Below are positions 1 through 9,191 of a stretch of 64,000 nucleotides of DNA, in pieces. The first letter of the stretch is position 1. The number at the start of each line of letters is the position of its first letter. The stretch covers positions 1,968,001 through 2,032,000 of the forward strand of contig NZ_CP039704.1 of the NCBI RefSeq assembly GCF_005144965.1. The letters run 5' to 3'. The stretch is from Hankyongella ginsenosidimutans. Its GTDB lineage: Bacteria > Pseudomonadota > Alphaproteobacteria > Sphingomonadales > Sphingomonadaceae. The notes under the pieces are model-generated. The model made no database searches. It was not told the DNA's origin and worked only from the letters and a program-made list of their open reading frames with translations. The translations under genes were made by a program, and so were the position numbers.

Positions 1-1243
1 GGGCTTCGTATCTGCTGGCGCTTGATCCGCGCGCCGAGCATGATCTGTGGTCGCGCTATGTGACCGCGGAGCCGGAAGACTTGGTGTCCCGCTTCCTCGA
101 CGGTACGACCGACCCGCGCTCCCTAATTATCCGCGTCCTGGTCGCGGCGCGACGAGCGGCCGGCGAAGGCGTGCCGAGCGAGGAGATTGTCGAGTTTCTG
201 GAATCGAGCTTCGGCGCGTTCCAGGCCCGGCGCGCCCACAGCGCGTGGCAGTGGAGCCGGCCGGACCTGCTTTCGGCGCTGGCGGATTTGGAACGCCACG
301 GCCTGGTGCAGAAGAACACCACGGGCGCGTATGAGCTAACCAAGCTGGGCCGTCTCGCTGGCGAGAGCGCGGCCGAGGTCGGGTCCATCGTCGCGCTTGT
401 AGATTGCCTCGGATCGCTCCAGCCCCAGGACATCAACGATCCCGTCCTGATTGCCGCAGCCCAAACGACGGTCGAGGTCGATCAACTCCTCTTTCCGATC
501 AACCGGAAAAGCACGCAGAAAGAACCCCAGCTATGGCCCAACGAGCTGCGGAGGCAAAATGTGCCGTGGCACGTCCTGAACGCGCTTCATCGGGGACCAC
601 AGACGATCATCAGGCGACGCTGCGTGCGAAGAAGGCGGTCGCTTGTCTCTTGTTCGTGTCTGGTCGCGCCATGAGCGAGATCGAGCGCGTGCTGACGCAG
701 TTCGGCGGGGCGTTTGGCGGCGCCGCCGGCCCGATACGGGCGGTCGCAGCGCGGACTTGCGATCTGATGCCCGTCGCGGCTCGCGTCGCTGAAATCCTGC
801 ACCCGACGCTCGATCTCGGTGACCGTGTGAGACGTCTGGCGATCCGGTTGACCTATGGCGTGCCCAGCCCCGCCGTCGACCTCGCCCAGTTCGTCGGATC
901 TGATTTGCTGCGGGGCGACTATTGCCGCTTGGCGGCCGCGCAGCTCTGTGAGCCCGAACAGATCGACGCTGCCACCGACGACCAAATTCTGGCATGCGTG
1001 GACAAGGACCGGCGCAAGCTTGCCCTTGTCCACGATGCGGCGAAGCACGTTGCCAAGCGTCGGGCCGAAGCGGTCACGCCGTCCATCCCGGTCCTCGAAG
1101 CATATGCTCCTGAATTGCGCGCAGCGGGCGCGTGCGCCGTGAGTGGAGACGATAGCGCTAAACCCAAGCCGCGCCCTGCAGGTCGAGATGGCATAATTGA
1201 ATGTGGCTCGAACTGCTCTAAGGATGTTTCTGGGCAACGATGA
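1..1243 (+). CDS. Ski2-like DEAD/DEAH helicase, C-terminal part (partial, frameshifted)
   Basis: The reading frame is open to the left edge, so only the 3' part of the gene is present. The visible protein has a winged-helix-like stretch ending in YELTKLGRLAGES, the kind of segment that follows the helicase core in Ski2/Hel308-type proteins, then a long helical C-terminal region. No helicase motifs lie inside the window, so the family call rests on the C-terminal architecture. The frame changes near base 590, after VPWHVLNALHRG, and the better continuation (TTDDHQATLRAKKAVACLL) is in another frame, which fits a small deletion. The start and catalytic core lie outside the window. It is co-directional with the hydrogenase cluster but separated by about 500 bases. 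Confidence 0.5.
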
Positions 1244-1757
1244 CGGTATAGACAGCGAGGCTCGAAGAAGGTGCGTCGTAGTGTAGCGTACAGACGACGA
1301 GGTCAGTCTGATGATAATTCGCAGGTGCCTCGTCGCCGTGTTCAACGATAGACGGCGAAAGGTTTGTTTTTCGAATCCGGCCGAAAAATCCAGCATTTTC
1401 AGTAGCCGGTGTTTTTGACGGCTTAGCTGACGGTATCGCGAGAAAACGAAAACTTTTTAGCGTGGAATTTCAATGCGCTATGGGTGCAGGAAATAATCGA
1501 GTGGGAATAATTTCGACTTACCCGCAGGTATCCGGGAAGACGCCAGAGGGCGACGTAAATACCGTGCTCGTCGCCAGATGATTTGGTCCTTTGGTGCTCG
1601 ACGACCTTGCTGCGCTCGATCCGCCCCTGTTGCTCGGTCGACGAAACGTGCGCCGGGGCTGATAATAAACTGCGCGAAATGGAAATCTTGCTTACAATAC
1701 CCCGAGTGCTACACAGAAGCGGATTCTGCAATCCCGCGGCACGTCGAGAGGAGCGAG
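1244..1757. other. Intergenic region, no gene seen
   Basis: About 510 bases without a convincing reading frame between the helicase gene and the regulator. The left half is GC-rich, the middle is AT-richer. A TACAAT hexamer at about 1692-1697 could serve as a -10 element for the regulator gene, but no good -35 stands upstream. No hairpin terminator was recognised. Confidence 0.5.
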
Positions 1758-3199
1758 ATGTCCGGCGACCACACCGTTCTTGTCGTTTCGCGCGACGGTG
1801 AATTGATCGCTGCGGTGCGCGCGGCGCTGAAGGAAAAGGCCGACTATCGGGTGCTGATCGCCGCTGACGAGGCGAGCGGCTTGCAGCGGCTCAATGAAGT
1901 CGCGGTTCACCTCGTGCTCTACGATATCGACGACGTCGCCGACGCCGCCGACAATATCCTCACGCGTTGCCGCGTTTCGCATCCGGGCGTCTGCCGCATC
2001 GTGGTCGCGTCGCCGCATGGCGGGATCAGCGGCAGCGAAGTCGCCCGGCGCTCGGCGGCTTATCTTTACATGTTTAAGCCGCTACAGGCCGATCAGATCG
2101 CGCTCGTCGCCAAGCGCGGCCTAGAGATGAACGAATTGTCGCGCCGGCACCGGTTGCTTTCACGCGAGCTCAAGATTTCGGTCGACGACCAGATATTCGA
2201 CGAACGCCACGACATGTCGGTCAAGGGCGGCTATTCGCAGTTCGAAAAGCTGGTCTATGCCAGCGCCAAGATGGCCGAACTGGTCGCGGAGGCGCGGCAG
2301 GCGGCGGCGACCAACCTGCCCGTCCTGATCCACGGCGAGACCGGCACCGGCAAGGAGCTGCTGGCGCGCGCGATCCATTTCAACTCGTCGCGCGTTGATT
2401 CGCCCATGCATGTCCAGAATTGTGGCGGAATGCTCGACGCCACGCTGCATTCGGAGCTGTTCGGCCACGTGCGCGGCGCGTTCACCGGTGCGACGACCGA
2501 TCGGCTGGGGCTGTTCCGCGCGGCCGATGGCGGCACCGTGTTTCTCGACGAGATTTCGGATGTCTCCCCAGCTTTCAGGTCAGCCTCCTGCGCTTTCTGC
2601 AGGAAGGCGAAGTCAAGCCGATGGGGTCGGACAAGGTCTATCACGCCAATGTCCGCATCATCGCCGCGTCGAACCGTCCGCTCGATCAGATGGTCGAACG
2701 TGGAGAGTTCCGCCGCGACCTCTATTACCGCCTGAAAGGCTTCGCACTCCACATCCCTCCACTACGCAACCGCCCGGAGGACATTCCGGTCCTCACCGAT
2801 TTCTTCATCGAGAAATATGCCGGCGTCGTCGGCCGCCGCGTCATCGGCGTCACCCGCGCCGCGCTCGCGCGGTTGCAGGCCTATCGCTATCCCGGCAATA
2901 TCCGTGAACTCGAAACCGAAATCCGCCGTGCCGTGGCGCTGGCCGCAAATGGCAGCTACATTTCGGAACGCAATTTGTCCGAGGTCTTCGAGCGGGTGGT
3001 CGTGCGGGAAGAGCCGCAAAGCGACGCGGCGGCCGAGGGTGGAACATTGAAGGACATGGTCGAGCGCCTGGAGCAGCGGGTCGTCACGGCCACGCTGGAA
3101 CGCTTCCGCTGGAACCAGAGCCGCGCCGCCGATGCGCTGGGCCTTTCACGCGTGGGGTTGGCCAACAAGATCAGGCGCTATGGCTTGCACGACGGGTGA
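1758..3199 (+). CDS. hupR: NtrC-family sigma-54-dependent response regulator (HupR/HoxA-like)
   Basis: An activator of sigma-54 RNA polymerase, probably of the hydrogenase operon downstream. Domains in order: an N-terminal receiver (residues about 5-125, LVLYDIDD carries the likely phospho-acceptor aspartate), an AAA+ domain with Walker A GETGTGKELLAR and the sigma-54 contact loop GAFTGA, and a C-terminal Fis-type helix-turn-helix (WNQSRAADALGLSRVGLANK). The ATG at 1758 follows GAGAGGAGCGAG, a good ribosome site, and gives the usual length of about 480 residues. The frame breaks at the C4 run 2566-2569; adding one C restores SPSFQVSLLRFLQEGE. HupR and HoxA are known to control uptake hydrogenases. 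No cognate histidine kinase or regulatory hydrogenase is in the window. Confidence 0.82.
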
Positions 3200-3223
3200 A
3201 GACGCGCCGACGATGAGGACGGG

Positions 3224-3448
3224 ATGCTGATGGGCGAGGACAACGACCGGATCGTCAGGTTCCCTTTCTCGCGCATGCCGCTGGGCGGGCGCGAGCCGCC
3301 GCGCGAACTGGGCGCCACGCCGATGACCCGGGCGTTCGGCTCGGGGCGGATGAACGCGCACGGCCACTGGTGCAGTCGCTGCCGCGGCATCTGGTTCAGC
3401 AGCTTTGGCGAAGTCGAATGCCCCAAATGCGGCAACCGGCATGGATGA
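3224..3448 (+). CDS. Small zinc-ribbon protein upstream of hupS
   Basis: A 74-residue protein with two CxxC pairs near the C-terminus, WCSRCRGIWF and VECPKCGNRHG, spaced like a single treble-clef or zinc-ribbon metal site. The N-terminal half is basic and unstructured-looking. It lies between the regulator and the sigma-54 promoter, so it is transcribed separately from hupSL or with the regulator. ATG 3224 or 3230 are both possible starts. I do not recognise a named family; a role in hydrogenase regulation or metal handling is only suggested by position. Confidence 0.6.
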   Translation: MLMGEDNDRIVRFPFSRMPLGGREPPRELGATPMTRAFGSGRMNAHGHWCSRCRGIWFSSFGEVECPKCGNRHG

Positions 3449-3578
3449 GGCGTCGCTCTGCGCACGCGCCAAGGTGTAAACTTGCTTTAGCGGCCTGGCT
3501 GAATAGTTGCTTTGCAGTTGATGGCCTCGGCACAGCGGGCATGATGATAATATCTTGTAATATCGTCTAATTCACTAT

Positions 3579-3594
3579 CGGCACGGCCCTTGCT
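3579..3594 (+). promoter_or_regulatory. Sigma-54 (-24/-12) promoter of the hydrogenase operon
   Basis: CGGCACGGCCCTTGCT matches the consensus TGGCACG-N4-TTGC(A/T) with one mismatch. The invariant GG (3580-3581) and GC (3592-3593) are ten bases apart, as required. It sits about 70 bases before the hupS ATG, and an NtrC-type activator gene lies just upstream. The AT-rich stretch 3541-3575 is placed where an IHF or activator site would be expected; I saw no clear TTG-N5-CAA HupR box. Confidence 0.8.
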
Positions 3595-3664
3595 TAAGGA
3601 CTTGCACGGGCCAAGAAGCCCTGCCTCGCCCGGATGCCCCGGCGGGGAGCCTTGGGAGTGGATT

Positions 3665-4624
3665 ATGGCAAATCTGTTGTGGCTCCAGGGTGGGGCCTGC
3701 TCCGGCAACACCATGTCGTTCCTCAACGCCGAGGAACCGAGCGCATGCGACCTGGTGACCGATTTCGGCATCAACGTATTATGGCAGCCTTCGCTGGGTC
3801 TCGAATTGGGCGACAACGTCAAGGTGATCCTCGAGAAGTGCCTTTCGGGCGAAATTCCGCTCGACATATTCGTGTTCGAGGGCACCGTCATCAACGCGCC
3901 GGACGGTACGGGTCAATGGAACCGCTTCTGCGGCCGTCCGATGAAGGATTGGGTGGCGGAGCTTTCGGCGGTCGCCCAGTTCGTCGTCGCCATCGGCGAC
4001 TGCGCGACCTGGGGCGGCATACCCGCGACCGCGCCCAACCCCTCGGATAGTGTTGGCCTGCAATTCCTCAAGCGCCAGAAGGGCGGCGCGCTGGGTGCGG
4101 GCTTCACCTCGAAAGCGGGGCTGCCGGTCATCAATATTCCTGGCTGTCCCGCCCATCCCGACTGGGTAACGCAGATTCTTGTCGCCGTCGCCACCGGCCG
4201 CGCCGGAGATCTGACGCTCGATGAGTTCCAGCGGCCCAAAACCTTCTTTTCCAGCTTCACCCAGACCGGATGCACCCGCAACATGCACTTCGCCTACAAG
4301 GTTTCCACGACCGCGTTCGGCCAGCGCAAGGGTTGCCTTTATTATGATCTGGGATGTCGCGGGCCGATGACGCACAGCCCCTGCAACCGCATCCTGTGGA
4401 ACCGCGTCTCGTCCAAGACCCGCGCCGGCATGCCTTGCCTGGGCTGTACCGAGCCCGAATTCCCTTCTTCGACCTCGAACCCGGCACGGTGTTCAAGACG
4501 CAGACGGTGATGGGCGTGCCCAGGATCTGCCGCTGGGCGTCGACCGGACCGGCTACGTCAAGCTCACTGCGGCGGCCAAGGGGCGGTTCCCGCCTGGGCC
4601 GAAGCCGACATCTTCGTCGTCTGA
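3665..4624 (+). CDS. hupS: [NiFe] hydrogenase small subunit, group 2a type
   Basis: Electron-transfer subunit of an uptake hydrogenase, carrying the iron-sulfur clusters that take electrons from the NiFe site. The protein starts MANLLWLQGGACSGNT with no twin-arginine signal peptide, as in cytoplasmic group 2 (cyanobacterial HupS, mycobacterial Huc) enzymes. Cluster-binding regions seen: GDCATWGG, NIPGCPAHPDW, TQTGCTRN, and the C-terminal GCRGPMTHSPCNR and GMPCLGCTEPEFP. Three single-base losses (about 4464 C, 4522 A, 4583 G) break the last 50 codons; corrected, the protein runs through FFDLEPGTVFKTQ and ends ADIFVV at 4624, about 320 residues, the family length. It is the first gene after the sigma-54 promoter. 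Confidence 0.93.
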
Positions 4625-4673
4625 GCCCATTCACGTCTTTGGCACTTGATCGAGACATTCCCGGAGAATTCAC

Positions 4674-6267
4674 ATGGCTGCTACACAAACACTCGACATT
4701 TCACCCGTCGGCCGCGTCGAGGGTGACCTCGACGTGCGGGTCGACATCGAAGACGGTGTCGTCACCAATGCATGGACCCAAGCGGAGATGTTCCGCGGCT
4801 TCGAACTGATCCTCAAGAACAAGGATCCGCAGGCGGGGCTGGTTGTCACGCCACGCGCTTGCGGCATTTGCGGCGCCTCGCATCTGACCTGCGCGGCCTG
4901 GGCGCTCGACACCGCCTGGAGCACGACCGTGCCGCGCAACGCAATCCTCGCGCGCAATCTTGGCCAGCTCGTGGAGTCGATCCAGTCGCTGCCGCGCCAT
5001 CATTATGGCCTGTTCATGATCGACTTCACCAACCAGAACTATGCGAAGTCGGCGTTCTACGAAGAGGCGGTGAAGCGTTATTCACCTTTCACCGGCACAT
5101 CCTATGAAGCGGGCGTCACCATCTCCGGCCGTCCGGTCGAAATCTATGCGCTGCTCGGCGGGCAATGGCCGCATTCCTCGTTCATGGTGCCGGGCGGCGT
5201 GATGTGCGCACCGACGCTGACCGACGTCACCCGCGCCTGGTCGATCCTCGAACACTTCCGCCGGAACTGGATCGAGCCGTTGTGGTTCGGCTGCTCGATG
5301 GAGCGCTACGAGCAGATCAGGAGCTACGACGACCTCATGGTCTGGCTCGACGAGCGGCCCGAGCATGCCAATTCCGACCTTGGCATGTACATCCGCATGT
5401 CGCTCGATATCGGCCTCGACAAGTACGGCAAGGGCCATGGCAAGTTCGTGAGCTGGGGCTACCTGCCGCACGAGGACAAGTACAACAAGCCGACGATCGC
5501 GGGGCGCAACGCCGCCGTCATCATGAAGTCTGGAGTCTATGACGGCGCCAGCGACACGTTCAAGCTGATGGACCAGATCAACACCCGCGAGGATACGCTC
5601 CACGCCTGGTACAATGAAGGCGGCGAGGTCCATCCGTTCAACCGCACAACCAATCCGGTGCCGAAGAACGTGATCGACACGGACGGCAAGTACAGTTGGT
5701 CGACCGCGGTGCGCCATGTCGAGAATGGCCGTCTGGAGGCCGGGCCGCTTGCCCGCCAGCTCATCGCCGGCGGTCCGCACGGCGAGGCCTGGCAGCATAG
5801 CGACCCCTGCTGCTCGACATGTATCGCAAGATGGGCGGCGCCTCGATCTACCTGCGGCATTTCGCGCGCATGCACGAGCTGTGCAAACTCTATCGCGAGG
5901 CGGAGCGCATCCTGCGCGAGTTCCGTCTCAATGATGAGTGGTACATCAAGCCCACCGAAAAGACGGGCAGGGCTGGGGCGCGACCGAAGCGATCCGTGGC
6001 GCGTTGTGCCACTGGATCGACGTGCGTGGCGGCAAGATCTTCAACTACCAGATCATCGCCCCGACCACGTGGAACGTCGGGCCGCGTGCGAGTGACGGCG
6101 AACGCGGACCGATCGAGGAAGCGCTGATCGGCACCCCTATCGCCAATCCTTCCGATCCTGTCGAAGTCGGCCATGTCTGCCGTTCGTACGACAGTTGCCT
6201 TGTCTGCACCGTCCATGCCCACGATGCAAAGACCGGCACCGAGCTGGCGCGATTCCGCACTGCCTGA
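4674..6267 (+). CDS. hupL: [NiFe] hydrogenase large subunit, group 2a type
   Basis: Catalytic subunit that oxidises H2 at a NiFe(CN)2CO centre. Nickel ligands are visible as the N-terminal RACGICGASH motif and the C-terminal SYDSCLVCTVH motif. The latter has DSC where group 1 enzymes have DPC; as I recall, group 2a proteins carry this form. A 16-residue tail (AHDAKTGTELARFRTA) follows the histidine and should be removed by the maturation protease encoded downstream. ATG 4674 has GGAG nine bases upstream. Two single-base losses, in C4 at 5804-5807 and A4 at 5958-5961, split the frame; corrected length is about 530 residues. No transmembrane segments are seen. Confidence 0.94.
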
Positions 6268-6349
6268 CGGCGGCGCGGAACTGACCGGAGGGTGCGGCGG
6301 CGCACCCTCCGGCTCGTCCAGCGAGGGAGAATCGGTAAGGGAGAGGTCG

Positions 6350-6736
6350 GTGCCGAAGGATGGCGATGACAAGGAGAATGCGCACGAGCGCGAACGGCTG
6401 CTTTCAAGTTATGGCGTGCTGCCGTCCGAAGCGGACCATGCCCTGTTGCTGCGAATGATCGAAGACTATCTAAACGAGGGGCTGGTAACCAAGGTTGCGC
6501 CCTTTCCAGAAACCGATCGTCAGTTTTCGGCCATTCTCGATGAGCTGCGTGAACTCGATCCCGACGATCTGCGCGCCAAACTGGTGATCTCCGGCTGGCT
6601 GCTGCGGCCCCATGGTCCGGACGAGATGCGCTGCCAGGAATGTATGTATTATCTCGTCCATCGGCGCTGGTGCGACCTGCCAGAGCTCAGCCTGCCCGCT
6701 GAGCCCGAATGGTGGTGCCGACTCTGGCGCATCTGA
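6350..6736 (+). CDS. Cys-rich hydrogenase-associated protein A (putative small Fe-S protein)
   Basis: About 128 residues from GTG 6350 (GAGAGG just upstream). The N-terminal two thirds are acidic and helical; the C-terminus has four cysteines spaced C-x2-C-x9-C-x14-C (CQECMYYLVHRRWCDLPEL, then PEWWCRLWRI). The protein next door has the same spacing and ending, so the two are tandem paralogues. The terminal W-C-x-x-W resembles the end of high-potential iron-sulfur proteins, but the match is limited. It lies directly between hupL and the maturation protease. I infer a small redox or metal-site protein working with the hydrogenase; the family name is unknown to me. Confidence 0.7.
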   Translation: MPKDGDDKENAHERERLLSSYGVLPSEADHALLLRMIEDYLNEGLVTKVAPFPETDRQFSAILDELRELDPDDLRAKLVISGWLLRPHGPDEMRCQECMYYLVHRRWCDLPELSLPAEPEWWCRLWRI

Positions 6737-6749
6737 AGGAGGAAGAGGA

Positions 6750-7073
6750 ATGACTTCCACCCTAGAGGATGAAGCCATGCTGCGCAAAAATATCGCGGCC
6801 ATGCTGCGTGAAGGGCTGGCGACCGAAGTCTGGCCGCGCGCGGAGACATCAGAGGATGTCAACACGATCGTCCAGCGTCTGCGAACCGAGGGAACCGATC
6901 TACGCGCCAAATTGGCGATCGCTGGTTTCACCGATCACGTGATCACCGCCGACGGCCTCGAGCAGCCCTGCGAGACCTGCATGTACTATCTGGTCAACCG
7001 CCGCTTCTGTGAGCTGCCCGAGCTGATGCTGCCGGTTGATCCGGAATGGTCGTGCCGGCTCTGGCGGATATGA
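6750..7073 (+). CDS. Cys-rich hydrogenase-associated protein B (paralogue of the preceding protein)
   Basis: A 107-residue protein starting at ATG 6750 after the strong ribosome site AAGGAGGAAGAGG. The C-terminus CETCMYYLVNRRFCELPEL ... PEWSCRLWRI repeats the C-x2-C-x9-C-x14-C pattern of its neighbour almost residue for residue, while the N-terminal halves are more diverged. This argues for tandem duplication with the cysteine module under strong constraint. Its stop codon overlaps the ATG of the protease gene (ATGA), implying translational coupling. It may coordinate an iron-sulfur cluster and act as an electron carrier or assembly factor; this is inference. Confidence 0.72.
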   Translation: MTSTLEDEAMLRKNIAAMLREGLATEVWPRAETSEDVNTIVQRLRTEGTDLRAKLAIAGFTDHVITADGLEQPCETCMYYLVNRRFCELPELMLPVDPEWSCRLWRI

Positions 7074-7546
7074 GCGGACCAGCAGTGGCGGTCATCGGCT
7101 GCGGCAATCCACTGCGCGGCGATGACGGTGCCGGTCCTGCGGTGATCGCCAGGCTGGCGCGAATGGGGCTGCCGGAAAATGTCGGACTGTTTGATGCCGG
7201 CACGGACGGCATGGCCGTGATGTACCGGGCGCGCGGCGCACAGCGCCTGATCATCATCGATGCGCGCGAACCGGAGGGCGCGCCCGGTGCGGTCTTCGAG
7301 GTGCCGGGCGATGCGCTTGAAGCCGAGCCGACGCACGGCGTCGGGCTCCATGCTTTCCGCTGGGATCATGCACTCTTCGTCGGGCGCAAGATCTATCGCG
7401 AAACGTTCCCCAAGATGGTCGAGGTCTATCTGATCGAGGCGGGCTCACTCGATTATGCAACCGGCCTGTCCGCATCCGTTGCCAAGGCCGCCGACCTGGT
7501 AGCCGAACGGATCGCCGCGCGTCTCGCCGTCGCAGACACGAGATAG
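7070..7546 (+). CDS. hupD: Hydrogenase maturation endopeptidase (HupD/HyaD/HupW family)
   Basis: Nickel-dependent protease that removes the C-terminal tail of the large subunit once nickel is in place. The N-terminus VAVIGCGNPLRGDDGAGP is the family signature, with the first aspartate pair near the nickel site, followed by LFDAGTDGMAVMY and GLHAFRW, which supply the remaining conserved acidic and histidine positions. Start ATG 7070 overlaps the previous stop, giving 158 residues, the normal size. The frame is intact. Its substrate should be the SYDSCLVCTVH tail of HupL. Confidence 0.9.
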   Translation: MSGPAVAVIGCGNPLRGDDGAGPAVIARLARMGLPENVGLFDAGTDGMAVMYRARGAQRLIIIDAREPEGAPGAVFEVPGDALEAEPTHGVGLHAFRWDHALFVGRKIYRETFPKMVEVYLIEAGSLDYATGLSASVAKAADLVAERIAARLAVADTR

Positions 7547-7552
7547 CCCCGG

Positions 7553-7867
7553 ATGTCCGGCACAATCGATGTCGTGCGTGGCGCCGTGCATGTCCCAGCG
7601 CTGGTGGCGCGTACCTATTTCTCCGGGGTTGATGCCGTAGCCGTCCTGATCGATGGCGCGGTGCTGCGCATCCTGCCGATCCATCATGCGGCCGCCGGAG
7701 GGTGCCTGCTCAAGCAGCGCAATGCTGCGGGCGACAGGGTCGCCGCCGCGTTCGACGTCTTCGAAAGCCGGGGTCTGGGCAATTGGGAAGCTTTTGCCTT
7801 GCCAGCCCGCTGGTCGGCCGAGGATGCCGCTCTACTCGTGGAGATACCCGAGGCGCTGATAACATAG
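7553..7867 (+). CDS. Hydrogenase-operon protein of unknown function
   Basis: A 104-residue soluble protein (VVRGAVHVPALVARTYFSG, then LPIHHAAAGGCLLKQRNAAG, ending WSAEDAALLVEIPEAL). No membrane segment or cysteine motif; a conserved-looking HH pair sits in the middle. It begins six bases after the protease stop and clearly belongs to the operon. I do not recognise the family. The ORF is intact, unlike many longer neighbours. Confidence 0.6.
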   Translation: MSGTIDVVRGAVHVPALVARTYFSGVDAVAVLIDGAVLRILPIHHAAAGGCLLKQRNAAGDRVAAAFDVFESRGLGNWEAFALPARWSAEDAALLVEIPEALIT

Positions 7868-7973
7868 TTTGCATATAAAAAATATGTAGACAGCCCTTCT
7901 GGAGGGCGCTCTACTTCTGAAAACGATGCGCGAGTCTCGAAGGTACGGGACCAGCCTTGGGAGAAGCGGGCGG

Positions 7974-8926
7974 ATGACGGCGCTCAGTCGGACAGTCGAT
8001 CAAGTGGCCGCCGCGGCGCGTTGTGGAAGAAAGCAGCGCGAGCACGGCCGAAAAGCCGAAATGCTCATGGAAATCGCCATGGGCCTGCAACACAAGCCGA
8101 AGCAGGCGCAGGATATACTGGCTGCCGTCGATCTATACCGCGAGGCCGCCGAGCTTTGCGGCGAAGGCGATGCGCTGCTGCTCGCCAGGATCCAGGCGCG
8201 GATGGCGACTGCCCTGATGGCGGTGCCGACCGATGACCCAACCCCGCTTGACGAGGCACGCGAAATGCTGCGACGCGCGCTGCCTCCCCTTGGCGGTCTT
8301 GGTGCAGCCGAAGAACTGGCGGAAGCCGAAATGAATCTCGGGCTCGTCCTCCAATCGCTTGCCGGGATCGGGCGTGCGCGAATCCAGGACGCGATCGGCG
8401 CTTATCAGCGCGCTCTGCGCACTTTCAGCAAGCTGTCCCATCCACGCGAATACGCAATCCTGCACAGCAATCTCGCGACCGCGTTCCTCTCGGTGCCGAT
8501 GGCCAGCGACGCGGGTAAGTTGAGCGAAGCGTTGGCGGTGCAATCTTTCGAGGAGGGCCTCTCTGCGGTCAATCTGATCGACCATCCGGTCGAGTACGCA
8601 ATGCTGCAGAACAACCTTGGCAATGCGCTGCAATACGCCTCTTCCAGTCATCGCGTCGAAAACGGTTTTCGTGCGCTTCAAGCCTATGATGAGGCGCTCA
8701 AGGTGCGCGACCGGCGCAACAGCCCTATCGAATATGCCAACACCATCGCCAACAAGGCCAATTGCCTGAGCAACCTGCCCGACGATCCAGAGGACGGCGA
8801 TGCCGGCAACCCCGCCACCTCGCACAGGCGCTCAAGCTCTATCGCGAGGCGCGTGCGATCTTTGCCGAGGCCGGCGCGGCCGACCGCGCAGCGGGCGTGG
8901 CCGAGGCGATCCTTGAGCTGGAATGA
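7974..8926 (+). CDS. Tetratricopeptide-repeat protein of the hydrogenase cluster
   Basis: About 317 residues made of helical repeats: AVDLYREAAELCGEG, LAEAEMNLGLVLQSL, EYAILHSNLATAFLSV, EYAMLQNNLGNALQYA and EYANTIANKANCLSNL are successive TPR-like helices with regular N-L-G or N-L-A positions. Chosen start is ATG 7974 (GGGAGAAG upstream); ATG 7926 is an alternative. The frame breaks near 8800; the restored end QALKLYREARAIFAEAG ... AILELE stops at 8926. TPR proteins accompany group 2a hydrogenases in other bacteria. A scaffold role for enzyme or electron acceptor is inference. Confidence 0.75.
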
Positions 8927-8983
8927 CAGTGCGCGGCGAACCCGCGCGCGCCAATGGTGGCTTTTGACAGTGAAGAAGGAGAC

Positions 8984-9181
8984 ATGACTTGCAGCCTACC
9001 CTGTTGGTTCTGGCGCTAATGCTGGAATCGTCGCCGCGCTTTGCGGCGGCGCCGTCTCGGTATCCGCATCGGCAGCGCGGCCCTTGGCAAGGAACTCGCC
9101 GCACTCATGGGCGCGCTCTATGGCGTGCTGGCCGGCACTGCCGGTGTGCTGGCCGGTCTCGCTATCCTGCAATGCATCTGA
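8984..9181 (+). CDS. Small hydrophobic protein, frame uncertain
   Basis: A start ATG 8984 follows GAAGGAG at a good distance. The end is well supported: GKELAALMGALYGVLAGTAG, then VLAGLAILQCI, with stop at 9181. Between these the frame must change at least twice, consistent with the base losses seen elsewhere, and the N-terminal sequence cannot be fixed. The readable part is one Gly/Ala-rich hydrophobic helix, possibly a membrane hairpin. It is the first of two small hydrophobic proteins placed between the TPR and NifU-Rieske genes and may help bring the cytoplasmic hydrogenase to the membrane; that role is a guess. Confidence 0.4.
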
Positions 9182-9191
9182 GGGAGCGGTC

